Assembly: GCF_000299575.1 (NCBI RefSeq)
Contig: NZ_AMGO01000052.1
Coordinates: 62,001 to 126,000 of the forward strand
DNA from: Oceaniovalibus guishaninsula JLT2003
GTDB taxonomy: Bacteria > Pseudomonadota > Alphaproteobacteria > Rhodobacterales > Rhodobacteraceae
Direction: 5' to 3'
Length of the DNA stretch: 64,000 nt
In this document: positions 39,016-51,834 of the stretch, one piece after another
How positions within the stretch are numbered: position 1 is the stretch's first letter
How the letters are laid out: each line of letters begins with the position of its first letter
Notes under the pieces: model-generated
What the model saw: the letters and a program-made list of their open reading frames with translations, nothing else
What the model was told of the DNA's origin: nothing
Databases searched by the model: none
Made by a program: the position numbers and the translations under genes

Positions 39016-40703
39016 CCCGATGCGCCGCCTCGACCGTGCGGCCCGTCATCCGGCTGGCCATCGTTGTCGTCCTCTGCCTGGCAGGGACCGTTGCCGCCGC
39101 GCAGCAATCGGACGCGGGTGACGGCCCGCGCGGCACGTGGTTCGTTCTGGATACCCTCAATGCCGGACTGCCCGCGCCCGACGGACGGATCGACCGGGAC
39201 ACGCCGCAGGGGGCTGTGGAAAGCTATCTCGACGCGCTGGGGGATGGCGACAGCCTGCTTGCCGCGCATATGCTGAACCTCAACGGCATCCCTCGGGACG
39301 CACAGGCCAGCGTCGGCCCCCGTCTGGCGCGGCAATTGCAGACGATCCTGGAACGTCGCGCGATCCTGTCATGGCGCGCACTTCTGGAACGACCCGATGC
39401 GCTCGACTCCCAGCAAAGCTCGAACGCGGCCCTGGCAGGTCAGCCGCGCCGGTCGCTGTTGCTGGGCGTCCTGGAATTGCAGAACCGCGAGGTGGCGATC
39501 CGCCTGAACCGCGTGCGGGTGGGCGACAGCGATCCGGTCTGGGTCTTTTCCGAACGCACGGTCAGCCAGATCCCCCGGCTTTATGCCGCGCATGGCCCGT
39601 CGCCGCTGGAACGCGCCTTGCCCGAAAGCTTGAAGGCGAAAACGCCCATCGGGCTGCGAGTGTGGGAAGTGATCGGTATTCCGGTCGTCATCGTGCTGGC
39701 GGTGATTGTCGGCCGACTGGTCCATCGCCCCTTCGCCGCGCTGGAATACCGCGTCGGTCAGGGTTGGCCGCGCATGGTCGCCCGGTCCCTGCACTGGCCG
39801 CTGGTGATCGCCGCCGTCACGACGGTGATCCTGACGGCCGGGCTGCACGTCTTCACCGTCTCGGGTATCGTCGCGTCGGTTCTGACGCCGCTTGTCGTCA
39901 TCGGCTATGTCGTCGCCGTGCTGCTGTTCCTGGTCGAGGTGATCGACACGATCCTCGAATACATCGTCACGTTCGACACCGACCGGCTGGAGGATCGGGA
40001 CAATTCGGACTATCGTACGCTGGCCACCGTGCTGTCGGGCGGGCGGCGGTTGCTGATCGTGATCGTTCTGCTGGTCGGGCTGGGCGTCGTTCTGTCCGAA
40101 GCGAACGTCTTTCGATCCCTGGGGTTTTCGCTGCTGGCATCGGCCGGCGCACTGACCGTCATCTTCGGCTTCGCCGGACGGCAGGTCCTGGGCAACATCA
40201 TGGCGTCGTTGCAGATAGCGCTGAACCGGTCCGCCAGGATCGGCGATCAGGTCATCTATGAAGGACACTGGTGCACGGTCGAGCGGATCCATTTCACCTA
40301 TGTCCAGCTGAAGATCTGGACCGGCAACCGGCTTGTCGTCCCCGTTTCCCGCTTCGTCAGCGACGATTTCGAGAACTGGACCCATTCGGATGCCGCGATG
40401 ACCGTAACCTTCAAGCTGACGCTGGCCCATAAGGCCGATCTCGACGCGCTGCGCGACAGCTTTCACAAGGCGGTGGCCGACGACCCGGACGTGACCGATG
40501 CCGACGCGGCCAAGATGATCGTCTATTCGCAGGACGCTTTCGGCCCTGTCGTGCGGTTTCAGGCCCCCGCCGCCGACCCCAAATCCGGCTGGGCGATGGA
40601 ATGCCGCCTGCGCGAGGCCGTTCTTGCCGCCGCCCGCCGCATCGAGGACGAGACCGGGCGTCCGATGCTGCCGCAAGGCGGGCTGGACGACATGGCAGGC
40701 TGA
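39012..40703 (+). CDS. MscS-family mechanosensitive ion channel
   Basis: A 563-residue membrane protein with a signal peptide (residues 12-30), a periplasmic domain to about residue 210, then at least four transmembrane segments. The MscS pore helix and beta domain follow: LGFSLLASAGALTVIFGFAGRQVLGNIMASLQIAL, then IGDQVIYEGHWCTVERIHFTYVQLKIWTGNRLVVPVSRF. It would open under membrane tension to release solutes, and the periplasmic domain marks it as one of the larger MscK/YbdG-like types. The ATG overlaps the RimB-RimK stop (ATGA), implying coupled synthesis. Confidence 0.9.
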   Translation: MTRCAASTVRPVIRLAIVVVLCLAGTVAAAQQSDAGDGPRGTWFVLDTLNAGLPAPDGRIDRDTPQGAVESYLDALGDGDSLLAAHMLNLNGIPRDAQASVGPRLARQLQTILERRAILSWRALLERPDALDSQQSSNAALAGQPRRSLLLGVLELQNREVAIRLNRVRVGDSDPVWVFSERTVSQIPRLYAAHGPSPLERALPESLKAKTPIGLRVWEVIGIPVVIVLAVIVGRLVHRPFAALEYRVGQGWPRMVARSLHWPLVIAAVTTVILTAGLHVFTVSGIVASVLTPLVVIGYVVAVLLFLVEVIDTILEYIVTFDTDRLEDRDNSDYRTLATVLSGGRRLLIVIVLLVGLGVVLSEANVFRSLGFSLLASAGALTVIFGFAGRQVLGNIMASLQIALNRSARIGDQVIYEGHWCTVERIHFTYVQLKIWTGNRLVVPVSRFVSDDFENWTHSDAAMTVTFKLTLAHKADLDALRDSFHKAVADDPDVTDADAAKMIVYSQDAFGPVVRFQAPAADPKSGWAMECRLREAVLAAARRIEDETGRPMLPQGGLDDMAG

Positions 40704-40769
40704 CCCGCGGACTGGACGAAGCGGCGATCAATTCCTATCTGTTGGGTCGGAATAGACGACAGGTGGCCG

Positions 40770-41135
40770 ATGACCGTGCAGACCGAACCCAAACTGGAAG
40801 GCGCGCCGCTGATCCGGCCTTCCACGACAGACCATCCGCTTCATCCTGAAATCGTCGAGGCGTGCCGCAGCGTCTATGACCCCGAGATCCCGGTGAACAT
40901 CTTCGATCTGGGTCTCGTCTACACGATCGAGATCAGCGCCGAGAACGATGTCACGGTCACGATGACCCTGACCGCGCCCGGTTGCCCCGTGGCGGGCGAA
41001 ATGCCCGGCTGGGTCGCCGATGCCATCGAACCCGTGCCGGGGGTCAAGACGGTCGATGTCCAGCTGACCTGGGATCCGCCCTGGGGCATGGACATGATGT
41101 CCGACGAGGCCCGGCTGGAACTAGGGTTCATGTAA
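40770..41135 (+). CDS. sufT: SufT/PaaD-like (DUF59) iron-sulfur assembly protein
   Basis: A 121-residue MIP18/DUF59 protein: VYDPEIPVNIFDLGLVYTIEI, VTMTLTAPGCPVAGEMPGWV and VQLTWDPPWGMDMMSDEARLELG are the three family motifs, with the conserved Cys in APGCP. SufT proteins help mature Fe-S enzymes, especially under high Fe-S demand. AGGTGG precedes the ATG. It is followed after 34 bp by a SufA/IscA-type carrier, strengthening the assignment. Confidence 0.88.
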   Translation: MTVQTEPKLEGAPLIRPSTTDHPLHPEIVEACRSVYDPEIPVNIFDLGLVYTIEISAENDVTVTMTLTAPGCPVAGEMPGWVADAIEPVPGVKTVDVQLTWDPPWGMDMMSDEARLELGFM

Positions 41136-41169
41136 CGGGCGTTCCGCCCGACGCGAGGAGATTAGCGCG

Positions 41170-41541
41170 ATGTTCAGCATTCCCGGCAAGCAGGCCGTGA
41201 CGATGACCCCCGCCGCCGCCCGCCAGATCGCGCGGCTGATGGCCCGCGACGGCCATGCCGGCCTGCGCATCGGCCTGAAGAAGGGCGGCTGCGCGGGCAT
41301 GGAATACACCATGGATTACGCCGACAGCGTCGATCCGCAGGACGAGGTCGTCGAGCAGGACGGCGCGCGGGTGATGATCGCGCCGATGGCGCAGATGTTC
41401 CTGTTCGGGACCGAGATCGACTATCGCACCTCGCTGCTGGAATCCGGCTTCCAGTTTCGCAATCCGAACGTGACCGACGCCTGCGGCTGCGGCGAATCGA
41501 TCAAGTTCAAGGACGTGTCCGAATTGTCGGATCACCGCTGA
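41170..41541 (+). CDS. sufA: A-type iron-sulfur carrier (SufA/IscA/ErpA family)
   Basis: A 123-residue A-type carrier that delivers Fe-S clusters to apoproteins. The three cluster-binding cysteines are in KKGGCAGMEY and DACGCGES. GEQ-type core regions (LRIGLKKGGC, FLFGTEIDYRTSLLESGFQFRNPN) are standard. GAGGAG lies nine bases before the ATG. Whether it is the SufA, IscA or ErpA equivalent cannot be told from sequence alone; association with the SufT-like gene favours SufA. Converges on oppF with a 10-bp gap. Confidence 0.88.
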   Translation: MFSIPGKQAVTMTPAAARQIARLMARDGHAGLRIGLKKGGCAGMEYTMDYADSVDPQDEVVEQDGARVMIAPMAQMFLFGTEIDYRTSLLESGFQFRNPNVTDACGCGESIKFKDVSELSDHR

Positions 41542-41551
41542 AGGCCCGCCA

Positions 41552-42547
41552 TCAGGCGACGGTTTCCATCACTTCCTGATAGGGACAGGCCACCAGATGG
41601 CCGTCGCCGACATCCAGCAGCGGCGGACGGCCGACCGCGCAATCGGGCTGCGCCTTGGGGCATCGCGTGCGAAAGACGCAGCCCGAGGGCGGATTGACCG
41701 GCGACGGCAATTCCCCCGACAGGACCGGCCGCTTGCGCGCCCGTTCGCGTTTGGGATCGGGGATTGGAACGCTGGAAATCAGCGCCTGCGTATACGGGTG
41801 CCGCGGGCGTCGAACGACATCGCGCGCCGCGCCCTGCTCCATCTGGCGGCCCAGATACAGGACCAGGATCCGGTCGCTGATATGCTTCACCACGCTCAGA
41901 TCGTGGGCGATGAAGATCAGCGACAGGCCCATTTCCTTTTGCAGCCGCTTCAGCAGATTGACGACCTGCGCCTGCACGCTGACATCCAGCGCGCTGACAG
42001 GCTCGTCGCAGATGACCAGGCGGGGCGACAGGACCAAAGCGCGCGCGATGCCGATACGCTGGCACTGGCCGCCGGAAAACTCGTGCGGATAGCGGTTGAT
42101 CAGATTTGGCAACAGGCCCACCCGCTCCATCATCTCGGACGCCTTGGCGCGCGCCTGTTTCGATGTGACATCGGGCTGATGGGTGCGCAGCGGCTCGGCG
42201 ATGATCTCGCCCACGTTCATGCGGGGGTTCAGCGCGGCCAGCGGATCCTGAAAGATCATCTGCACTTCGCGCCGATGCGTGCGCCGGGCCCGCGGCGACA
42301 GTTTACGCAGGTCCGTCCCGTCCCACAGGATTTCCCCACCCGTCGCGGGTACCGTGCCGATGATCGCGCGGGCCAGCGTCGATTTGCCGGACCCCGATTC
42401 GCCCACCACGCCCAGCGTCGTCCCCTCCTCCAGATCGAAGGAAAGGTCCGCCACGGCGGACAGACGGTCGGACGGCGTCCACGGCCACGCGCCGCGCGGG
42501 CGGATGTCGAAGGTCACATCCAGATCGCGCACTTGCAGAAGGGTCAT
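41552..42547 (-). CDS. oppF: Oligopeptide ABC transporter ATP-binding protein OppF
   Basis: A 331-residue ATPase of the peptide/nickel ABC family, last gene of an opp operon. Walker [10 protein letters not shown] (residues 49-57), signature [16 protein letters not shown], Walker [14 protein letters not shown] and the C-terminal oligopeptide domain with the Cys pattern [16 protein letters not shown]...VACP, a probable Fe-S or structural motif of this family. Starts with an ATGA overlap with oppD. The frame stays open through oppD, but that extension is shadow, not a fusion. Confidence 0.92.
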   Translation of the reverse strand: MTLLQVRDLDVTFDIRPRGAWPWTPSDRLSAVADLSFDLEEGTTLGVVGESGSGKSTLARAIIGTVPATGGEILWDGTDLRKLSPRARRTHRREVQMIFQDPLAALNPRMNVGEIIAEPLRTHQPDVTSKQARAKASEMMERVGLLPNLINRYPHEFSGGQCQRIGIARALVLSPRLVICDEPVSALDVSVQAQVVNLLKRLQKEMGLSLIFIAHDLSVVKHISDRILVLYLGRQMEQGAARDVVRRPRHPYTQALISSVPIPDPKRERARKRPVLSGELPSPVNPPSGCVFRTRCPKAQPDCAVGRPPLLDVGDGHLVACPYQEVMETVA

Positions 42548-43506
42548 CGCACCACCTCGGGATCGGCATGGCAGGCACGCAGGCGGCCCGACCATTCGGT
42601 CAGCGGCGGCTGGATGCGGCCGCATCGTTCCATCGCGAAACCGCAGCGCGGCGTGAACGGGCACCCCTTGGGCAGACGGCTCATGTCGGGCGGATCGCCG
42701 GGAATCGTTTCCAGCTCGTCTTGGTCGATATCCAGCCGCGGCACCGCTTTCAGCAGGCCCAGCGTATAGGGATGGCTCGGCCGCTCGAACAGGGTCTCGG
42801 TCGCGCCCTGCTCCATCACCCGGCCGCCATACATCACCACCGTTCGCTCGCAGGTATCGGCGACGATGCCCAGATCGTGGGTGATCAGCACGATGGCTGT
42901 CCCGAACTCGGCGCGGATCTCCGACAAAAGCTCCATGATCTGCGCCTGCACGGTCACGTCCAGCGCCGTCGTCGGTTCGTCCGCGATCAGCAGGCGCGGA
43001 CGGCAGAGCAGCGCCATCGCGATCATGATCCGCTGCCGCATCCCGCCCGAAAACTCGTGCGGATACATCCGCAACCGCGATGCCGCGTCGGGTATGCGCA
43101 CAGCGTCCAGCATCGCGGCGCTTTCCGTCATCGCCTCGCGCCTGGACATGCCCTTGTGCAGGGTCAGCACCTCGGCCATCTGGTCGCCTACCCGCAGATA
43201 GGGGTTCAGCGACGTCATCGGATCCTGAAAAATCATCGCCGCCTGCGCCGCGCGAACCTTGTTCAACTCGCGCGGGGACAGGCCCAGCAGCTCCTTGCCG
43301 TCCAGCCGGACGGATCCGGTGGCTTCGCCGTTGCGGGCCAGCAGGCCCATGATGGCAAAGGCGGTCTGCGACTTGCCCGACCCCGATTCGCCGACGATCG
43401 CCAGCGTCCCCCCGGCCTCCAGCCGCAGGGACAAGCCGTTCACGGCGTTCACGGTGCCGTCCGCGGTGCGAAACGCCACCGCCAGATCGTCCACTTCCAG
43501 CAGCAT
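42544..43506 (-). CDS. oppD: Oligopeptide ABC transporter ATP-binding protein OppD
   Basis: A 320-residue ATPase paired with OppF. Walker [10 protein letters not shown], signature [16 protein letters not shown] and Walker [14 protein letters not shown] are intact, and the C-terminal [15 protein letters not shown]...CHAD extension matches Opp[13 protein letters not shown] at 43506 is the family start; it shares one base with the oppC stop (TGATG), so translation is coupled. With OppF it powers peptide uptake through OppBC. Confidence 0.92.
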   Translation of the reverse strand: MLLEVDDLAVAFRTADGTVNAVNGLSLRLEAGGTLAIVGESGSGKSQTAFAIMGLLARNGEATGSVRLDGKELLGLSPRELNKVRAAQAAMIFQDPMTSLNPYLRVGDQMAEVLTLHKGMSRREAMTESAAMLDAVRIPDAASRLRMYPHEFSGGMRQRIMIAMALLCRPRLLIADEPTTALDVTVQAQIMELLSEIRAEFGTAIVLITHDLGIVADTCERTVVMYGGRVMEQGATETLFERPSHPYTLGLLKAVPRLDIDQDELETIPGDPPDMSRLPKGCPFTPRCGFAMERCGRIQPPLTEWSGRLRACHADPEVVR

Positions 43507-44432
43507 CAGCGGTCCTTCGGGTCGAGGGCGTCGCGCAATCCGTCCCCGACGAAGAAGAACGCGAACAGCGATATGACGAACACCGCCAACGGAAAGCCCA
43601 GCATCCACGGCGTTTCATTGCGAAGGTTCGACGCGCCCATGTTGATCAACGCGCCCCAGGACGTGCTGGGTTCCTGCACGCCGAGGCCGAGAAAGCTGAT
43701 GAACGATTCGAAGATGATCATGCTGGGCACCAGCAGCGTCGCATAGACGATGACGACGCCCAGCAGGTTGGGCACGATATGGCGGAAGATGATCGTGGGC
43801 GTGCGCACCCCGGTGGCGATGGCGGCTTCGACGAATTCCTTGTTCTTCAGGCTCAGCGTCTGGCCGCGCACGATCCGCGCCATGTCCAGCCATGAAATCA
43901 GCCCGATGCCGATGAACAGCATCACCAGACTGCGCTCGAACACGACGAGTAGCAGGATCAGCACGAACATATAGGGAATCGACATCATCAGATCGACGAT
44001 CCGCATCATCACCGTATCGGTCTTGCCGCCGACATAGCCCGCGACCGCCCCCCACAACGTGCCGACCACGACCGAGATCAGCGCACCGACAATGCCGACC
44101 ATCAGGCTGATGCGGCTGCCTTGCACGACGCGGGCGTAAAGATCGCGCCCGGTCTCGTCGACGCCGAAATAATGGCCGTTGGCGATGGACGGCCCGCCCG
44201 CCTGCGGGATGTTGCCCAGAAGCGACCAGTCGATCTCCTCGTTGGACCATTGCGCGACGGTCTGTCCGAACAGCGCGAAAAGCACGACCAGCACCAGCAC
44301 GACCAGTCCGCCGGTCGCCGCCTTGTTGGCGAAGAAGCGCTGCCGCGCATCGGACCAGAGCGACCGGCCGCGCACGGGCTCCATTCCGGCGGCTTCGACA
44401 TTGTCCTCGGCGGTGCCAAGCTGCGCGACCAT
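43506..44432 (-). CDS. oppC: Oligopeptide ABC transporter permease OppC
   Basis: A 308-residue permease with an N-terminal extension, one leading helix (residues 42-62) and five core helices. The EAA loop is [21 protein letters not shown], and the C-terminal [18 protein letters not shown] is typical of OppC/DppC. AGGAGG precedes the ATG and overlaps the end of oppB. Confidence 0.93.
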   Translation of the reverse strand: MVAQLGTAEDNVEAAGMEPVRGRSLWSDARQRFFANKAATGGLVVLVLVVLFALFGQTVAQWSNEEIDWSLLGNIPQAGGPSIANGHYFGVDETGRDLYARVVQGSRISLMVGIVGALISVVVGTLWGAVAGYVGGKTDTVMMRIVDLMMSIPYMFVLILLLVVFERSLVMLFIGIGLISWLDMARIVRGQTLSLKNKEFVEAAIATGVRTPTIIFRHIVPNLLGVVIVYATLLVPSMIIFESFISFLGLGVQEPSTSWGALINMGASNLRNETPWMLGFPLAVFVISLFAFFFVGDGLRDALDPKDR

Positions 44433-44440
44433 GCTGCCTC

Positions 44441-45364
44441 CTAGTACCGGATTTTCGGGTCGATCCAGGCGTAAAGGATATCGACCACCAGGTTGAACGT
44501 CACCGTCAGCGTCCCGATCAGGATGGTGATTCCCATGATGACCGAATAATCGCGGCTAAGCGCGGAATTGACGAAGAATTGCCCGATGCCGCCGGTCGAG
44601 AAGAACACGTCGATCAGGACCGATCCGGTGATCATGCCCACGAAGGCCGGGCCGAGATACGAGATCACGGGCAGCAGCGCCGGCTTCATCGCGTGGCGCA
44701 GGATCACGCGCCGCATCGGCAGGCCCTTGGCACGCGCGGTGCGGATGAAGCCCGCGTTCAGCACCTCAAGCATGGACGACCGGGTGATGCGCGCGATCGA
44801 GGCCATATAGCTGGTCGAAAGCGCGATGACCGGCAGGATCAGGTATTCCCACTGCCCGCCGCGCCAGCCGCCGCCGGGCAGCCAACCCAGCCAAAGCGTG
44901 AAGATTAGCACCAGGATGGGGGCCATCACGAAGTTGGGAAGGACCTGCGCGCCGATGGAGATGCCGACGGCAAGGTAGTCGAGCCAGGAATTGTGATAAA
45001 TCGCGGCCAGCACGCCAAGCGTCCCGCCGACGGCGACGGCGACGACGAATGACCAGATGCCATAGGTCAGCGTCACCGGAAAACCCTGCGCGATCAGGTC
45101 GTTGACGGTGCGATCCTTGAATTTGAAGCTGGGGCCGAAGTCGAATTGGGTGACGACGTTCCAGACATAAATGCCCATCCGTTCGATCAGCGGGCGGTCG
45201 AGGCCGTACTTTTTCTCAAGGTTTGCAAGGACTTCGGGGGGGACGCCGCGTTCGGTGGCGAAGGGGCTGCCCGGAGCGGCCTCCATCAGCAGGAAGGAGA
45301 AGACGATCAGCAGCAGGATCGTGGGGATCGCGATGGCGATGCGGCGGGCGATGAACGAATACAA
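44441..45364 (-). CDS. oppB: Oligopeptide ABC transporter permease OppB
   Basis: A 307-residue permease with six helices. GVPPEVLANLEKKYGLDRPLIERMGIYVWN in the first periplasmic loop and the EAA loop RTARAKGLPMRRVILRHAMKPALLPVIS are standard OppB/DppB features. No ATG is available: TTG codons at 45373 and 45364 are both in frame. I prefer 45364 (MYSFIARRIAIAIPT) because AAGGA is then nine bases upstream instead of two. A hairpin separates it from oppA. Confidence 0.9.
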   Translation of the reverse strand: MYSFIARRIAIAIPTILLLIVFSFLLMEAAPGSPFATERGVPPEVLANLEKKYGLDRPLIERMGIYVWNVVTQFDFGPSFKFKDRTVNDLIAQGFPVTLTYGIWSFVVAVAVGGTLGVLAAIYHNSWLDYLAVGISIGAQVLPNFVMAPILVLIFTLWLGWLPGGGWRGGQWEYLILPVIALSTSYMASIARITRSSMLEVLNAGFIRTARAKGLPMRRVILRHAMKPALLPVISYLGPAFVGMITGSVLIDVFFSTGGIGQFFVNSALSRDYSVIMGITILIGTLTVTFNLVVDILYAWIDPKIRY

Positions 45365-45387
45365 AGGCTGCAAGTCCTTGATATGTC

Positions 45388-45414
45388 AGGCGCCCGGCAT
45401 GAAACCGGGCGCCT
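45388..45414 (-). other. Strong intergenic hairpin between oppA and oppB
   Basis: AGGCGCCCGG (45388-45397) and CCGGGCGCCT (45405-45414) form a perfect 10-bp stem with a 7-nt loop, right after the oppA stop codon. No T tract follows on the minus strand, so it is more likely an mRNA-stabilising or partial-termination element that keeps the binding protein more abundant than the permeases. Confidence 0.6.
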
Positions 45415-45428
45415 TGTTTGTCAAGCGG

Positions 45429-47045
45429 TCAGTCGGCCTTCACGCGGTAGAAGTCCTTGACGTACCAGTTGTTCTCGACGTTTTGCAGCGGGAAACCCTT
45501 GATCTGCGGGTCGAGCAAAAACGTATTAGAATAGTGATAGATCGGTATGATTCCCGTATCCTCGGCCAGGATCTGTTCCGCCTGCCGATAGTCGGCCGCC
45601 GGATCGTCCGAGGTCTTGGACGCCTTCATCAGTTCGTCGTATTCCGCGTTCGACCACTTGCCGTCGTTCTGTTCCTGATCCGTCATCAGGATGTCGAGGA
45701 AGGTGGACGCTTCGTTGTAGTCGCCGCACCAGGCGGACCGCGCGACATCGAAATTGCCGGCCTTGCGCACGTCGAGATAGGTGGACCATTCCATGTTCTC
45801 GAGCGTGGTGGTGATGCCCAGCTTCTGCTTCCACATCTGGCTGAGGACCGTGGCGATCTGCTTGTGCGATTCGTCGGTATTGTAGATCAGCTTGAGATCC
45901 AGATCCTCGACGCCCGCTTCCTCGAGAAGTTCCTTGGCCTTGGCGTCACGCTCGGCTTGGGTCATCTGCGCATAGTCGAGTTCAGGCATCTCGAACCCGG
46001 CCGTCGCCTCGTGCACGAAGTTGTAGGCCGGAAGCTGGCCGCCCTGAAGGATCTGATCGACGATCACGTCGCGGTCCACGGCCAGCGACAGCGCCTTGCG
46101 GACGCGCGGATCCTTCAGTTCCTCCTTCGCGCCTTCGCGCTGGTTGATCTGATAATAATAGCTGCACAGGCGCGGCACGGAAATCGCCTCGTCCGGGCGC
46201 TGTTCCTTCAGGCGCGGATAGGATCCTGCGGGCAGCGGTTCCAGCAGGTCGAATTCGCCGGCTTCGTAGCGGGTCAGCGCCTGGCTGGAATCGTTGATGA
46301 TCAGGCCCTCGACCTCCTCGATGACGACGTTGTCGGCATCCCAGTATTCGGGGTTCTTCACCAGCTTGAAGTATTCGTTCAGCGACAGCTCGGCCAGCTT
46401 GTAGGCCCCGTTGCCGACATAATTCTCGGGCGCGGTCCAGTCGCTGCCGTATTGTTCGACCGTTTCCTGATGGACGGGAAACAGGGTGGCATAGGTGGTC
46501 ATCGCCGGGAAATACGGCAGCGGCCTGTCCAGCGTGACCTTCAGCGTGTGATCGTCCACCGCCTCCACCCCCAGTTCGGATGGGTCCATTTCGCCGGCCA
46601 CGATCGCGCCCGCGTTCTTCATGCCGGTCAGTTCGACATACCACGCATAGGGCGACGCGGTTTCGGGATCGGCGGCGCGACGCCACGCATAGACGAAATC
46701 CTGCGCCGTCACCGGGTCGCCGTTGGACCAGCGGGCATCGTCGCGCAGGGTGAAGGTATAGACGGTGTTGCCCTCGCTGGCCTCGTATCCGGTGGCGACG
46801 CCGGGCCGCAGGTTGCCCTGCGCGTCCTGGGTCATCAGCCCTTCCATGATCTGACGCAGCACATGGCTGCCTGCCGTTTCCTCGTTCAGTTGCGGATCGA
46901 GCGTCGGAAACTGGTCGAGCAGACGATAGGAAAACGTCTGGTCGTCGGCCAGTTCGGTGCCTTCGGGCACGTCGGCGGCAAGGGCCGGTTGCAGCGCAAG
47001 ACCGAGCAGCGCGGTCGTCGTGGCAAGGATCGTTCTGCGGTTCAT
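45429..47045 (-). CDS. oppA: Periplasmic oligopeptide-binding protein OppA
   Basis: A 538-residue SBP family 5 protein that captures peptides in the periplasm for OppBCDF. The signal peptide MNRRTILATTTALLGLALQPALA is followed by a mature domain with FPTLDPQLNEETAGSHVLRQIMEGLM, TFTLRDDARWSNGDPVTAQDFVYAWRR and VRKALSLAVDRDVIVDQIL, all SBP_bac_5 hallmarks. AGGAGG lies six bases before the ATG. First gene of the opp operon and divergent from modA. Confidence 0.95.
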   Translation of the reverse strand: MNRRTILATTTALLGLALQPALAADVPEGTELADDQTFSYRLLDQFPTLDPQLNEETAGSHVLRQIMEGLMTQDAQGNLRPGVATGYEASEGNTVYTFTLRDDARWSNGDPVTAQDFVYAWRRAADPETASPYAWYVELTGMKNAGAIVAGEMDPSELGVEAVDDHTLKVTLDRPLPYFPAMTTYATLFPVHQETVEQYGSDWTAPENYVGNGAYKLAELSLNEYFKLVKNPEYWDADNVVIEEVEGLIINDSSQALTRYEAGEFDLLEPLPAGSYPRLKEQRPDEAISVPRLCSYYYQINQREGAKEELKDPRVRKALSLAVDRDVIVDQILQGGQLPAYNFVHEATAGFEMPELDYAQMTQAERDAKAKELLEEAGVEDLDLKLIYNTDESHKQIATVLSQMWKQKLGITTTLENMEWSTYLDVRKAGNFDVARSAWCGDYNEASTFLDILMTDQEQNDGKWSNAEYDELMKASKTSDDPAADYRQAEQILAEDTGIIPIYHYSNTFLLDPQIKGFPLQNVENNWYVKDFYRVKAD

Positions 47046-47181
47046 GGGAATCCTCCTGTCGGCAGGCCCGTCATTGGTGTGCGGGCGAATGGCGATGGGC
47101 AAGTTTGGCCGATTTGCCGCCGGGCGCAAGCCGGATCCCGGTTGACGTGAGGAAACGGCATGCGCGCCGGGGGCGAGCGAC

Positions 47182-47210
47182 TTGCAAGCCCCGGTCGCTT
47201 GGGCTGTTAT
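47182..47210 (+). promoter_or_regulatory. Probable promoter of modABC
   Basis: TTGCAA (47182-47187), a 17-base spacer and TGTTAT (47205-47210) lie 36 bases before the modA start in the 200-bp divergent region with oppA. No ModE-type operator was recognised next to it. Confidence 0.4.
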
Positions 47211-47245
47211 CACGCGCGACCGCCCCCCCCTCGGAGTTGCGTGCC

Positions 47246-47995
47246 ATGCTGCGCCTTGCCGCCCTTGTCTGCCTTCTGTCCGGGCCTGCCTTGGCGCAGG
47301 ACGGCCCCACGATCTTTGCCGCCGCCAGCCTGAAGACCGCGCTGGACGAGATCGGCGCGGAATGGAGCGCGCAGACGGGCCGCGACGTGGCCATTTCCTA
47401 TGGCGGATCGTCGGCGCTGGCCCGGCAGATCCTGCAAGGCGCGCCGGCGGACGTCTTCATCTCGGCCAATGTCGAATGGATGGACGCGGTGGAGGGCAGC
47501 ATCGAAGGGGACAGCCGCCGCGACCTGCTGGGCAACCGGCTGGTGCTGATCGCGCCCGCGGGCGGCGATGCGGCGCCCGTCAATCTGGTGCCGGGCGTCG
47601 ATCTGGCGGGGTTGCTGGGCGACGAGGGGCGCATGGCGATGGCGCAGGTCGATGCGGTGCCGGCAGGCCTCTATGGCCGCGCGGCGCTGGACTGGCTGGG
47701 CGCGTGGGATGCGGTCGCGCCCCGCGTGGCGCACGCCGACAACGTGCGCGGCGCGCTGGCCTTCGTGGCGCTGGGCGAGGCGCCGCTGGGCATCGTCTAT
47801 GCCACCGACGCCGTGGCCGAACCGCGCGTGACGGTGCTGGGCACGTTTCCCGCCGAAAGCCATGCGCCGATCGTCTATCCGGCCGGCGCGCTGTCGGACG
47901 ACGCGCAGGCGCTGGATTTCCTGGACTATCTGTCGGGCGACGCGGCCGCATCGGTGTTCGGGGCCAACGGTTTCACGGTCCTGCCGCGCGAATGA
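47246..47995 (+). CDS. modA: Molybdate-binding periplasmic protein ModA
   Basis: A 249-residue periplasmic binding protein for molybdate (or tungstate). Signal peptide MLRLAALVCLLSGPALA, then FAAASLKTALDEI with the oxyanion-binding Ser, SYGGSSALARQI, GAPADVFISAN and YATDAVAEPRVTVLGTFP, all typical of ModA. GGAG lies ten bases upstream of the ATG. The stop overlaps the modB start. Confidence 0.94.
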   Translation: MLRLAALVCLLSGPALAQDGPTIFAAASLKTALDEIGAEWSAQTGRDVAISYGGSSALARQILQGAPADVFISANVEWMDAVEGSIEGDSRRDLLGNRLVLIAPAGGDAAPVNLVPGVDLAGLLGDEGRMAMAQVDAVPAGLYGRAALDWLGAWDAVAPRVAHADNVRGALAFVALGEAPLGIVYATDAVAEPRVTVLGTFPAESHAPIVYPAGALSDDAQALDFLDYLSGDAAASVFGANGFTVLPRE

Positions 47996-48686
47996 CCGCC
48001 TGGCTCGGCCCCGCGGAATGGCAGGCGGTGGCACTGTCGCTGCGGGTCAGTCTGACCGCGACGGCGCTGAGCCTGCCGCTGGGCATCTGGATCGCGTGGC
48101 TGCTGGCGCGGCGGCGCTTTCCGGGCAAGCAGGTGCTGAACGGGCTGGTGCATCTGCCGCTGATCCTGCCGCCCGTCGTCACCGGCTATCTGCTGCTGCT
48201 GACCTTCGGCACCCAAGGCCCTGTCGGCGGGCCGCTGCGCGACTGGTTCGGCGTGACGCTGGCCTTTCGCTGGACCGGGGCGGCGCTGGCGGCCGCGATC
48301 ATGGCGTTTCCGCTGATGGTGCGCGCGATCCGGCTGTCCTTTGAGGCGGTCGATCCCCGGCTGGAGGAGGCCGCCGCCACCCTGGGCGCGTCGCGGCTGC
48401 GGGTCTTCGCGACCGTGACGCTGCCGCTGATCGCGCCGGGCATCGTCGCGGGGGCGGTGCTGGCCTTTGCCAAGGCGATGGGCGAATTCGGCGCGACCAT
48501 CACCTTCGTCGCCAACATCCCCGGCCGCACGCAGACGCTGCCTTCGGCCATCTATGGCTTCTTGCAGGTGCCGGGGGGCGAGGGGCCGGCGCTGCGGCTG
48601 GTGCTGGTGTCGGTCGCCGTGGCGATGACCGCGCTGCTGGTGTCCGAGGTTCTGGCCGCGCGCGCGTCGCGGCGGGTGGCCGGGTC

Positions 48687-48690
<4 letters not shown>
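47992..48690 (+). CDS. modB: Molybdate ABC transporter permease ModB
   Basis: A 232-residue permease with five to six helices. LPLILPPVVTGYLLLLTFG, the EAA loop EEAAATLGASRLRVFATVTLPLIAPG and KAMGEFGATITFVANIPGRTQTLPSAIY are diagnostic of ModB. ATG overlaps the modA stop (ATGA) and its own stop overlaps the modC start (GTGA). Confidence 0.95.
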
Positions 48691-51802
<3,112 letters not shown>

Positions 51803-51834
51803 TTCCAAACGCTCACCCCAAGAGAGAGGCGATT

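Noticed and set aside
41552-43618. A 688-codon frame that looks like an OppD-OppF fusion
   Set aside because: Only the last 331 codons encode OppF; the upstream part is the wrong frame of oppD. The two genes are separate with an ATGA overlap.
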